DNA of 13,476 nucleotides, taken from contig DLLA01000153.1 of NCBI GenBank assembly GCA_002479035.1, positions 4,374-17,849 of the forward strand. The letters run 5' to 3'. Each line of letters opens with the position of its first letter. The stretch's first letter is position 1. The stretch is from Bacteroidales bacterium UBA7574. Its GTDB lineage: Bacteria > Bacteroidota > Bacteroidia > Bacteroidales > Paludibacteraceae. Below are positions 7,067 through 13,476 of the stretch, piece after piece. Below the pieces are notes generated by a model. That model had not been told where the DNA came from. It did no database searches and saw nothing but the letters and a program-made list of their open reading frames with translations. Both the position numbers and the translations under genes were made by a program.

Positions 7067-9439
7067 ATGAGAAAAATTTACACGTTTGTCGCTCTGTCGC
7101 TATTGTTCGTGGTGGCGGGCAGAGCAGAGTTTGTGGGAGATTTCACCGTAACGGGGAACACTCCCAACAGTTACCTTACGGCTGCGGCTACCGAGTCGTA
7201 TGAGTTCGAAAACAGCGTCTGCATGGGGTTGAATGACACGCTGACGGTCAGTATAGATGCCGACATCTATGCAAGTGCGAAGAGTTTTTCATGGGTGTCT
7301 CGCGGCAGTATTGCTATCATTGGAGACACTCGGCAACAGACGGTGCGCGTGGTATCCACCAGTTATGGCAAAGGGCGCGTGCTGTTCTACTACATAACAA
7401 AGGATTGTAGTACCTCCACCTCTTTTGACATCTTCAAATCGTTCTCGGGAAGCGAGATGCGCATCAGCGGTCCCGACTGTTTCTCTCCTGGCGATGTGGT
7501 GGTGATGTCAGTGAACCCGATACTGACGGAGAACTTGAATCACCAGATTGGTATTGACTATTACTATTGGAATGTGACGGCAACTCCCAAACCATCGTTT
7601 GTAGATAGCATTGTTTACGAAGCAGGTGACGGCAGTTCGGTTACTTTTGTGGCAGGCGAAGTAGGAAGCAGCGACCAAGTTACGGTTAATTTCGGTGTCT
7701 GCAACCGTGCCACTCCACTGGCGGCTACACTCAATTTGGGGAAGAAAGCCCCGAAACCGGAGGTAAACAAAGAAGAATGTGTGGTTTACGGAGAAGGGAA
7801 AGTTCTCAATCTGTCTGTACAAAATCCTGTTGCTGGCGTAGCATACTCATGGTGGTGTGCCAACGCAAAGTGGCAGTTTAATAGTACGGTAGGTACGAGT
7901 GTTCAGGTAACATTGGATAAAGAATCCGATGGCTCCATTATCTGTACCGCTTCTTTCGAAGGCACTGACGGGTGCGGAGGAACATCTGATACCATTACCG
8001 TGAAACGCGAATGGGGTGACAATGTTTCATTGCAGTGCGTGAATAACACAAACTATCAATTCCAAGTCGGGAATCGGTATGAGTTTATCCTTACAGGGGA
8101 AACGACTGGTACCAAAGTGGAGTGGGTAGAACTTGCAGGATGGTCTGTTGCTCCTAATTCACCTACGGAGAGTACAAACATTTTCTTGATTCCGGGGGCT
8201 GGGGCTGCTTTACAGGATACGGTAAGGGCGCGTGTAAAGAGTTGCTCTGCTGCCACAGGGTACAAAGAGGTGAAACACGTGGTATATGTAAAGCCAGCTC
8301 CTGTGACTGACATCACGGTTGCTGAAGCATGTCTCTCGTCCGACTCAACCTATACCTTCCGCGCCGTACAAGGCAACAATGGTCCGCAGGCAGCGTCCTA
8401 TACGTGGGAGGTAAAAGTGGGCAATACCTATGTGCCGTATAGCAATTTCACAGGCGATTCTCTTAGGCTGATTGTTACCACCGATATGCAGGCAGTGCGT
8501 GTCCGCCCCAACGGGTTAGAAGGATGCGATGGCGAGTACTCTGAGGACAAAAATTTGGTATTCAAACCCGCTGCACCGGAAGGAATTTCTGTAGGTTGCA
8601 TTGCTGTCAATATGCCTGATACCTCCACGTTTAGTATCGTTAATCCTACGGCGAACCAACTATATGAATGGATATTGCCAACGGGCTGGAGCAAGGTTGC
8701 GTCATACGATAATGGACAATCTATAGATGTATGTACCACTGGCGCAATTGGAACATATACTATACGTGCATACGGAATAGGTACAGGAATCTGTGCAAAT
8801 TCTGACACCACTTCTGTTCCTGTGAATGTGATAAGCAGTCCTAATGCTTCCATTCAAATCACCCCTGTTCCCGGCTTTGGAACAATGTGTATGGCTGTCA
8901 ATTTCCCGAGCACGGCAGCCTCGTACCATTGGTATATCGTTCATAATGGGGCTATAATGACAGAATCCGGTTTGCTTGATACTCGTGAGGAGCAAAATTA
9001 TGCAAAGATTAACGAACCATATGCTTCACAAATAGGCAATCCTACCAATAGCACCGAATATACTGTTGTTGTAGAGTATGAAACCACTGACGGATGCAAA
9101 GAGCGAATAACTTGTGGTGCACCCCTAAACCCATCCATCAATTACAGAAGTAGCACTGCTGCAGCAAGAATTGCTCCTCACAGGATAGCACAAGAGGAAG
9201 AACAATCTCTGTCTCTCATTTTGTCTCCGAATCCTGCTTTGTCAACATTAAATGTTGAGTTGCAAAATGGAGAAACGTTTGATATCCATATTTTGAGCGT
9301 AGATGGAAGGGTATTATATACTAATGGAGGTGCTCAGCAATACGATATTGATGTTTCTTCATACCCGACAGGATACTATATCGTTACAGCGTCCCAAAGA
9401 GGCGGGAAAAAAGCAATGGATATTCTCATTAAACAATAA
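7067..9439 (+). CDS. Secreted multi-module PKD/Ig-like protein with T9SS sorting domain
   Basis: The 790-residue product has a signal peptide (KIYTFVALSLLFVVAGRA, cleavage likely near residue 20). The body is a chain of beta-sandwich modules. Each has a Y/S-x-W core at W76, W168, W262, W353, W447, W535 and W622, so seven modules of about 87-94 residues. The sixth (YEWILPTGWSKV) matches the PKD-like domain common in Bacteroidota. Each module carries scattered cysteines. The last 76 residues (about 715-790) form a type A T9SS C-terminal domain: SPNPALSTLNVEL, then DIHILSVDGRVLYT, then SSYPTGYYIVTA and a basic end. It should be exported by Sec, then by T9SS, and anchored at or released from the cell surface. 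No catalytic motif is seen; adhesion or a structural role is inference. It is probably cotranscribed with the gene 6 nt downstream. Confidence 0.85.
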   Translation: MRKIYTFVALSLLFVVAGRAEFVGDFTVTGNTPNSYLTAAATESYEFENSVCMGLNDTLTVSIDADIYASAKSFSWVSRGSIAIIGDTRQQTVRVVSTSYGKGRVLFYYITKDCSTSTSFDIFKSFSGSEMRISGPDCFSPGDVVVMSVNPILTENLNHQIGIDYYYWNVTATPKPSFVDSIVYEAGDGSSVTFVAGEVGSSDQVTVNFGVCNRATPLAATLNLGKKAPKPEVNKEECVVYGEGKVLNLSVQNPVAGVAYSWWCANAKWQFNSTVGTSVQVTLDKESDGSIICTASFEGTDGCGGTSDTITVKREWGDNVSLQCVNNTNYQFQVGNRYEFILTGETTGTKVEWVELAGWSVAPNSPTESTNIFLIPGAGAALQDTVRARVKSCSAATGYKEVKHVVYVKPAPVTDITVAEACLSSDSTYTFRAVQGNNGPQAASYTWEVKVGNTYVPYSNFTGDSLRLIVTTDMQAVRVRPNGLEGCDGEYSEDKNLVFKPAAPEGISVGCIAVNMPDTSTFSIVNPTANQLYEWILPTGWSKVASYDNGQSIDVCTTGAIGTYTIRAYGIGTGICANSDTTSVPVNVISSPNASIQITPVPGFGTMCMAVNFPSTAASYHWYIVHNGAIMTESGLLDTREEQNYAKINEPYASQIGNPTNSTEYTVVVEYETTDGCKERITCGAPLNPSINYRSSTAAARIAPHRIAQEEEQSLSLILSPNPALSTLNVELQNGETFDIHILSVDGRVLYTNGGAQQYDIDVSSYPTGYYIVTASQRGGKKAMDILIKQ

Positions 9440-9445
9440 AGAGGT

Positions 9446-10996
9446 ATGAAACGAATACTTATTAGCGTTGTGAGTGTGTTTTGTATCATAGGTGGTATGC
9501 GTGCCGCCTATGATACATCGCACTACTATCAATCACGCCCGCGTTTCTCGGCGACAAACTCACAGGGATTTGAGTTGTGGTATGGCAAGTTAACGGATAG
9601 CACGGCTATGTTAGTTCCGGATAATGCCAATTCATATTATCCCAGTTCTAGTGATTTCAATTATGCTTATATCACATCTGATACATTGATAATTCCGGAG
9701 ACCGCTACCTACAGAGATACCACTTATACGATAGTGCAGATTAGTCCTGCCAGTGTGTTCAACAATATGGATAAACTGACTACTATCTATCTGCCCAAGA
9801 CGATAGCATTAATCGGCGACACCATTAAGTACACAGAACTGACAGAAGAGCCTGGTAAAGCCAATCCGTTTTCAGGTGGGGATTGCAGTTTTGCCTTTAC
9901 GGGAACCCCTCATTTGGAGAACATATATATAGACGAGGAAAATCCGTACTTTACATCGGTAGATGGGGTGGTATATACCAAGGACTTAAAGGATTTGGTT
10001 GTGTACCCCTCAGGAAAAAAGGACACGACCTATACCCCTTTGGATGGGTGCCAACATATTCTGCGGTCTGCCTTTTATGTCAATTCCACACTACAGGAAG
10101 TGAATTTACCAAAATCCTTAAAGTCAATCGGACATCTTGGATTTATGGGTAACCAACTAAGGAAAATCATACTAAAAGATTCCGTCGTTTCTGTAGGGGC
10201 AGTAGGACTTGGCAGTGGTAGAAAAAACGTTGCTTTACATGTAGGTCAAAGCATAAATAGTCTGCACACCTTCGCCATCTCTTGGGAGAATATAGGGTCT
10301 ATCCACTGTTATGCTGTTGACCCTCCTTCTCTTGGAGAATGGTATCCAAAAGCAGAAACAGTGCTATATGTTCCACGCAATAGTATCAATGCCTATCGGA
10401 GTTCTCCACTTTGGGGACAATTGACAAATATCTACCCCATAGAGCCGCCTATTGTGGCTGGTGTGGACCAAGCCACGGTGTCGTGGGTGCAGAACTTCTC
10501 GGCTACAGGGTATGTGTGGACGCTGTATAGCGATGAGGCGCATACACAGATGGTAATGACCCTTACTTTTGACCAACGGGGCTACCTCAAGAGCATTGTC
10601 CTTGGCAACGCTGCTTCCGCACCACAGCGCGCTTTGGTGCAAGCAGTAGCAGATGACGAGGGCAGTGGCAGCAGCGGTAGCAATGGTGGTGAAGACAATG
10701 GTGACGGCAGTGATTCTGACGGTGAGAAACGTTTTGCGGAGTACTACTCGTTTACTATCAGCAGTCTCAACCGCAATACGAAGTACTACTACACCCGCCA
10801 GTCGTTGTCCGACGACCAAGTCATTGACGAGGAGAGTGGCTCGTTTGCTACCTCGGACAAGACGGCTACCGATGTAGATGCTGCTCCTGCTACAGACGAC
10901 ACCTCCTCTTCTGCCCTCAAAGTCATCAGCAACGGACAAGTGTATATCCTGCGCAATGGAAAAGTCTATGACGCAAGTGGCAATGGAGTGAAATAA
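9446..10996 (+). CDS. BspA-like leucine-rich-repeat surface protein
   Basis: The 516-residue product begins with a signal peptide (MKRILISVVSVFCIIGGMRA). Residues about 100-260 contain LRR_5/BspA-type repeats, e.g. MDKLTTIYLPKTIALIGD, PHLENIYIDEENPYFTSVDG and STLQEVNLPKSLKSIG. The block ends with LYVPRNSINAYRSSPLW (about 307-325), the usual closing motif of this family. Residues about 336-460 form a fibronectin-like domain (ATVSWVQNFSATGYVW and YYSFTISSLNRNTKYYYT) interrupted near 402-428 by a Gly/Ser/Asp linker. The last 26 residues, ending NGQVYILRNGKVYDASGNG, resemble the short C-terminal tails of other Bacteroidales surface proteins rather than a full type A T9SS domain. It starts 6 nt after the previous stop, so the two form an operon. 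BspA-like proteins often mediate adhesion; the ligand here is unknown. Confidence 0.82.
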   Translation: MKRILISVVSVFCIIGGMRAAYDTSHYYQSRPRFSATNSQGFELWYGKLTDSTAMLVPDNANSYYPSSSDFNYAYITSDTLIIPETATYRDTTYTIVQISPASVFNNMDKLTTIYLPKTIALIGDTIKYTELTEEPGKANPFSGGDCSFAFTGTPHLENIYIDEENPYFTSVDGVVYTKDLKDLVVYPSGKKDTTYTPLDGCQHILRSAFYVNSTLQEVNLPKSLKSIGHLGFMGNQLRKIILKDSVVSVGAVGLGSGRKNVALHVGQSINSLHTFAISWENIGSIHCYAVDPPSLGEWYPKAETVLYVPRNSINAYRSSPLWGQLTNIYPIEPPIVAGVDQATVSWVQNFSATGYVWTLYSDEAHTQMVMTLTFDQRGYLKSIVLGNAASAPQRALVQAVADDEGSGSSGSNGGEDNGDGSDSDGEKRFAEYYSFTISSLNRNTKYYYTRQSLSDDQVIDEESGSFATSDKTATDVDAAPATDDTSSSALKVISNGQVYILRNGKVYDASGNGVK

Positions 10997-11033
10997 TATG
11001 CTCTTTACGCAGTCCTCCTCCATAAAGGACTCA

Positions 11034-11077
11034 ACAAACAATAGAGATTGTCCGCTATGGGGATCTCTATTGTTTGT
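11034..11077 (+). terminator. Perfect 15-bp stem closing the secreted-protein unit
   Basis: The arms acaaacaatagagat (11034-11048) and atctctattgtttgt (11063-11077) are exact inverted complements with a 14-nt loop. The outer part of the left arm is A-rich and of the right arm T-rich, the pattern of a bidirectional terminator in which the U-tract can pair back. No further T-run follows. A weaker 6-bp pairing, agtcct (11011-11016) with aggact (11026-11031), precedes it. It sits 37 nt after the stop codon at 10994-10996. Confidence 0.65.
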
Positions 11078-11171
11078 ACTATGTATGATTGTCGCCTCTC
11101 TCCCATAGATTGATATCAAAAGCAGCATCGCGTTTCATAGTCAAAGAATGTTATCCTCTGTTCTTATATCT

Positions 11172-11250
11172 GCAATTTATTGCGCTGAACAACTCAAAAA
11201 TATGTAATTTATCGAAATAGACGTGCACATATTTTGCAATTTATCGAAAT
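11172..11250. repeat. Three iteron-like repeats at exact 32-bp spacing
   Basis: The core gcaatttatcgaaat occurs at 11236-11250, as gtaatttatcgaaat at 11204-11218, and in degenerate form (gcaatttattgcgct) at 11172-11186. Starts are exactly 32 bp apart, about three helical turns. Copies two and three are preceded by A/T-rich atat-type sequence. A possible fourth, weaker copy (gcagtttactaccgt) begins at 11263, off phase by 5 bp. Read on the minus strand the core is atttcgataaattgc, which resembles the 22-bp repeats upstream of the ATPase. Protein-binding sites are the natural inference; no protein is identified. Confidence 0.6.
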
Positions 11251-11354
11251 TACAATGTCTTTGCAGTTTACTACCGTGACTGTGCTATTGAGGTGGATTT
11301 CATTCCGTACCTGATGATTTTAAGGCTGCTTATATGGATAGCGCATTTACCTCT

Positions 11355-11501
11355 TTAATTCCACACTATCTGCTCTGCCAACTGTTGGAAATAGTCGTTA
11401 GACCCAATATCCAGTTCGTGCGGATTGCGGACAAAAGGAAACACATCGAATTTGACCGCAGAGATACTACAAATACCGCGAATATGCAAATACGTAACAC
11501 A
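11355..11501 (-). other. Coding-like scrap, possible gene remnant
   Basis: On the minus strand an open stretch of 48 codons between TGA (11504-11502) and TAA (11357-11355) reads like a protein C terminus, e.g. AVKFDVFPFVRNPHELDIG then NDYFQQLAEQIVWN. It has no ATG at its upstream end. I do not recognise a family. The same bases encode a plus-strand frame (ATG at 11334, stop at 11604-11606) with a hydrophobic C terminus, and neither has a convincing start. The upstream half of the scrap overlaps a degenerate short-period repeat, which can create protein-like patterns. It may be the tail of a decayed gene or a repeat artefact. Confidence 0.2.
11447..11500. repeat. Degenerate short-period tandem tract
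   Basis: A loose period of about 8-10 nt is visible. The successive units are cgaatttgac, agatacta, caaatac, cgcgaatatg and caaatacg; on the minus strand they read gtatttgca, gtatttgta and similar. It lies in the otherwise gene-free region between the 15-bp stem and the ATPase promoter. Similar degenerate short tandem tracts are found in Bacteroidales intergenic regions, but this assignment is by eye and weak. Confidence 0.3.
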
Positions 11502-11566
11502 TCAACAGAACCTGTGCGTGATGCTATTATCATCGGTGTGGCTGTCTCTGTATTTGTTTGCGGACT

Positions 11567-11598
11567 ATTGTGTATATGCTTATTTTACAGTACCTTTG
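11567..11598 (+). promoter_or_regulatory. Bacteroides-type promoter for the ATPase gene
   Basis: The -7 element tacctttg (11591-11598) matches TAnnTTTG fully. The -33 element is attg (11567-11570), one base off TTTG, with a 20-bp spacer. An overlapping weaker candidate is tttg (11557-11560) with tattttac (11581-11588), also 20 bp apart. From the stronger one transcription should begin near 11603-11607, exactly where the 22-bp tandem repeats start, so the leader would be nearly all repeat. Confidence 0.6.
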
Positions 11599-11605
11599 CA
11601 GGGTG

Positions 11606-11693
11606 AAATTGAGCAAATTGTAATAGAAAATTGAGCAAATTGCGGCGTAAAATTGAGTAAATCGTAATGGAAAATTGAGTAAATTGTAATGGC
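11606..11693 (+). repeat. Four contiguous 22-bp tandem repeats abutting a start codon
   Basis: Units start at 11606, 11628, 11650 and 11672 and are each exactly 22 bp. The conserved 15-bp part is aaattgagcaaattg in units 1 and 2, aaattgagtaaatcg in unit 3 and aaattgagtaaattg in unit 4. The 7-bp remainder is taataga, cggcgta, taatgga and taatggc. The last unit ends at 11693 and the ATG of the ATPase begins at 11694. The units come in pairs (gagc twice, then gagt twice). They have no spacers and are not a CRISPR. The 22-bp period places each unit on nearly the same DNA face. Confidence 0.9.
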
Positions 11694-12881
11694 ATGATTA
11701 TACGAGAGCAACTAAAGACATTGCAGGAGCGAATGGCAGAGCCGCGTCGGTTTATCCAAGTGCTGGCAGGGGCGCGGCAAGTAGGAAAAACCACGATAGT
11801 GCAACAGTTTGTGGCACAATGCAGTGTACCTGTAACGTTTGTTTCTGCCGATGCGGAAAACGAAAACAATGCGGAATGGATTGCCAAGCAATGGAATGAT
11901 GTGCGCCAACAGATGCGTGTGTTGCAGCAGGCGGAGCATATCCTTATCATTGACGAGGTGCAGAAACTGAACAACTGGAGCGATGTCGTCAAACGGGAGT
12001 GGGATGCGGATACATGGAACAAAGTGAATATCAAGGTAGTCCTGTTAGGTAGCAGCCGTCTGCTGCTTAAAGACGGACTGACAGAGAGTCTCGCCGGTCG
12101 CTTTGAACTGATACGTGTACCCCACTGGTCATACGCCGAGATGCAAGAGGCTTTTGGCTTCTCGTTGGAGCAGTACATTTACTTCGGCGGTTATCCGGGG
12201 GCGGCAGAACTGGTCAGCCGTGAGGTGCGTTGGAAGAACTATATTTTGCAGTCGATTGTAGCACCTGCCATAGAGAAAGATGTGCTGATGACCAAGCGAA
12301 TCCACAAGCCTGCGTTGCTCAGCCAACTATTCCGATTGGGGGCGACATATAGCGCGGAGTTGGTGTCTTATACCAAGTTGCTCGGGCAGTTGCAGGACGC
12401 AGGCAATACAACCACCCTGGCGGGTTACCTGACGACCCTCGGCGAGGCGGAGTTGCTATGCGGATTGCAGAAATACGCGAGTGCGCCCATACGTCGTATT
12501 CAGTCGGTGCCTAAGTTTCAGGTATTTAACAATGCACTCTTGTCGGCTTTTTCGGACTATCGTTTTGATACCGCCCAATTGGATAGTCAGCGTTGGGGAC
12601 GTTGGGTGGAGAGTGCTGTAGGGGCACATCTTGTGAACTATGCCGAGGAGCAAAACTACTCGGTATTCTATTGGAGAGAAAGAGATGATGAGGTGGACTT
12701 TATCTTGCGGAGAGGAGTGGATGAGGTGGTTGCTATTGAAGTTAAGAGTGATAGCCGCTCGGATAATCAGGGACTGTATGTATTCGACAAGCAGTTTCAC
12801 CCCAAGCATACAATGGTGGTTGGCACAAACGGATTTCCATTGGAAACATTCCTGCGTGTAGCACCGGAGCAGTTGTTTTGA
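11694..12881 (+). CDS. AAA_14 / DUF4143 family ATPase
   Basis: The 395-residue product has an N-terminal AAA_14 ATPase domain: Walker A GARQVGKT at residues 26-33, Walker B HILIIDE at 82-88, a sensor-like LLGSSRLLLKDGL near 117-129 and the family motif SLAGRFELIRVP just after. A helical segment follows (SQLFRLGATYSAELVSYTKL). The C-terminal DUF4143 domain contains VFNNALLSAF, RWGRWVESAVGAHL and a PD-(D/E)XK-like core, D335 in DEVDF with E349 and K351 in AIEVKS. No membrane segment is seen. Family members are widespread and often in many copies per genome; their role is unsettled, with links to defence and nucleic-acid processes suggested. The start is fixed by the upstream tandem repeats ending at the ATG. 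A type IIG restriction gene begins 41 nt later, possibly cotranscribed. Confidence 0.88.
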   Translation: MIIREQLKTLQERMAEPRRFIQVLAGARQVGKTTIVQQFVAQCSVPVTFVSADAENENNAEWIAKQWNDVRQQMRVLQQAEHILIIDEVQKLNNWSDVVKREWDADTWNKVNIKVVLLGSSRLLLKDGLTESLAGRFELIRVPHWSYAEMQEAFGFSLEQYIYFGGYPGAAELVSREVRWKNYILQSIVAPAIEKDVLMTKRIHKPALLSQLFRLGATYSAELVSYTKLLGQLQDAGNTTTLAGYLTTLGEAELLCGLQKYASAPIRRIQSVPKFQVFNNALLSAFSDYRFDTAQLDSQRWGRWVESAVGAHLVNYAEEQNYSVFYWRERDDEVDFILRRGVDEVVAIEVKSDSRSDNQGLYVFDKQFHPKHTMVVGTNGFPLETFLRVAPEQLF

Positions 12882-12922
12882 ACTTATTAAAGACTATATA
12901 TCACCCGTTTCATTTTACCATT

Positions 12923-13476
12923 ATGACCAATCCCAAACTCATACACGATTTTGTTGCCTACTGGACGGGCAAAGGGTACGAGAAAGGCGAGTCGCAACCG
13001 TTCTGGATTGCGCTGCTCCACGCTCTCGGCATAGAAGAGCCCACCACGTTTATCACTTTCGAGCAGCAAGTGCATATCGACCACACGGCTTTCATTGACG
13101 GTTTCATACCCGCCACCAAGGTGCTGATTGAGCAGAAGTCGGTGCAGAAAGACTTAGGTGCCCCAATCAAGCAGTCGGACGGCTCGCTGCTCAACCCGTT
13201 CCAGCAAGCCAAACGCTATGCCGCCGAACTGCCGTACAGCAGTCGTCCTCGGTGGATAGTAACGTGCAACTTCCGCGAGTTTTGGATATACGATATGGAG
13301 CAGCCCAACGGCGAACCGCAGGTGGTGCTGTTGGAGAATCTCGAGAAAGAGCATTACCGTCTGCGTTTCCTTGTGGACACAGGCAGCGACACCCTGCGCA
13401 AAGAGATGGAACTCTCCATACAGGCGGGCGACCTGGTGGGGAAGATATACGATGCCATCCGTCCGCAGTACGCCCA
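12923..13476 (+). CDS. MmeI-like type IIG restriction-methylation protein, 3'-truncated
   Basis: The frame is open from ATG 12923 to the end of the window: 184 complete codons, with the remainder outside. The N-terminal part resembles the MmeI_N domain of single-chain type IIG enzymes and related class I SAM-dependent DNA methyltransferases. The start (IHDFVAYWTGKGYEKGESQ) and the domain order agree. The nuclease-like core is visible as D59 in AFIDGF and E70/K72 in VLIEQKS, followed by FQQAKRYAAELP and RPRWIVTCNFREFWIYD. In MmeI the D-to-E spacing is nine residues; here it is ten. The methyltransferase (SAM and NPPY motifs) and target-recognition regions would lie downstream and cannot be seen, so an intact enzyme is not proven. 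The 41-nt gap before it has no recognisable promoter. Together with the ATPase it suggests a defence-type accessory segment. Confidence 0.82.
   Translation, partial: MTNPKLIHDFVAYWTGKGYEKGESQPFWIALLHALGIEEPTTFITFEQQVHIDHTAFIDGFIPATKVLIEQKSVQKDLGAPIKQSDGSLLNPFQQAKRYAAELPYSSRPRWIVTCNFREFWIYDMEQPNGEPQVVLLENLEKEHYRLRFLVDTGSDTLRKEMELSIQAGDLVGKIYDAIRPQYA

Noticed and set aside
9440..9445. agaggt as a Shine-Dalgarno site for the LRR gene
   Set aside because: It directly abuts the ATG, far too close to pair with the 16S 3' end, and the phylum makes little use of such sites.
10364..11128. Minus-strand ORF of 254 codons over the end of the LRR gene
   Set aside because: It is antisense to a gene with a recognisable fibronectin-like domain and tail, crosses the 15-bp stem and shows no family features.
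11334..11606. 90-residue plus-strand ORF with a hydrophobic C terminus
   Set aside because: It overlaps the degenerate repeat and the predicted promoter of the ATPase, has no promoter or plausible leader of its own, and resembles no family I know. The opposite strand looks at least as protein-like.
11606..11693. CRISPR array
   Set aside because: Units are contiguous 22-bp tandem repeats without unique spacers, and no cas genes are near. The 32-bp spaced set at 11172-11250 has only three short, degenerate copies.
12877..12910. Separate promoter for the MmeI-like gene (tttg at 12877-12880)
   Set aside because: No TAnnTTTG element lies 19-21 bp downstream, so cotranscription with the ATPase is the simpler reading.

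Overview
The window is bacterial and almost certainly from the order Bacteroidales (phylum Bacteroidota). Evidence: the ribosomal-protein gene order, start codons preceded by A-rich sequence instead of Shine-Dalgarno sites, zinc-free forms of L36 and S4, two promoters of the Bacteroides type (TTTG-like, about 20 bp, TAnnTTTG), a type IX secretion (T9SS) sorting domain, and a BspA-like leucine-rich-repeat protein. Genus and species cannot be told from the sequence.

Positions 1-6599 are the end of the long ribosomal-protein (spc/alpha) transcription unit, all on the + strand: rpsE (5' end missing), rpmD, rplO, secY, map, infA, rpmJ, rpsM, rpsK, rpsD, rpoA, rplQ. Gaps are short (5-24 nt) except before rpsM (51 nt), rpsD (86 nt) and rplQ (58 nt). 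The gaps before rpsD and rplQ contain sets of mutually exclusive hairpins that could regulate the downstream gene. An intrinsic terminator follows rplQ.

Positions 6600-7066 hold no convincing gene. They carry the terminator, a run of small inverted repeats, a Bacteroides-type promoter and a leader hairpin. Positions 7067-10996 are a two-gene secreted-protein unit. The first product has a signal peptide, seven beta-sandwich modules with a conserved Trp every ~90 residues, and a T9SS type A sorting domain. The second is a BspA-like LRR protein with a fibronectin-like domain and a short C-terminal tail of the kind seen on Bacteroidales surface proteins. A perfect 15-bp stem at 11034-11077 closes this unit.

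Positions 10997-11693 are a repeat-rich spacer: three repeats spaced exactly 32 bp, a degenerate short-period tract, a coding-like scrap on the minus strand, a promoter, and four contiguous 22-bp tandem repeats that end exactly at the next start codon. Positions 11694-13476 begin an accessory, probably defence-related, segment: an AAA_14/DUF4143 ATPase followed by the N-terminal part of an MmeI-like type IIG restriction-methylation protein that runs off the window.

The best candidate for something undescribed is the ATPase control region. The promoter places the transcription start at the edge of the 22-bp array, so nearly the whole mRNA leader would be four repeats. A related motif in opposite orientation, spaced at 32 bp, lies about 350 bp upstream.
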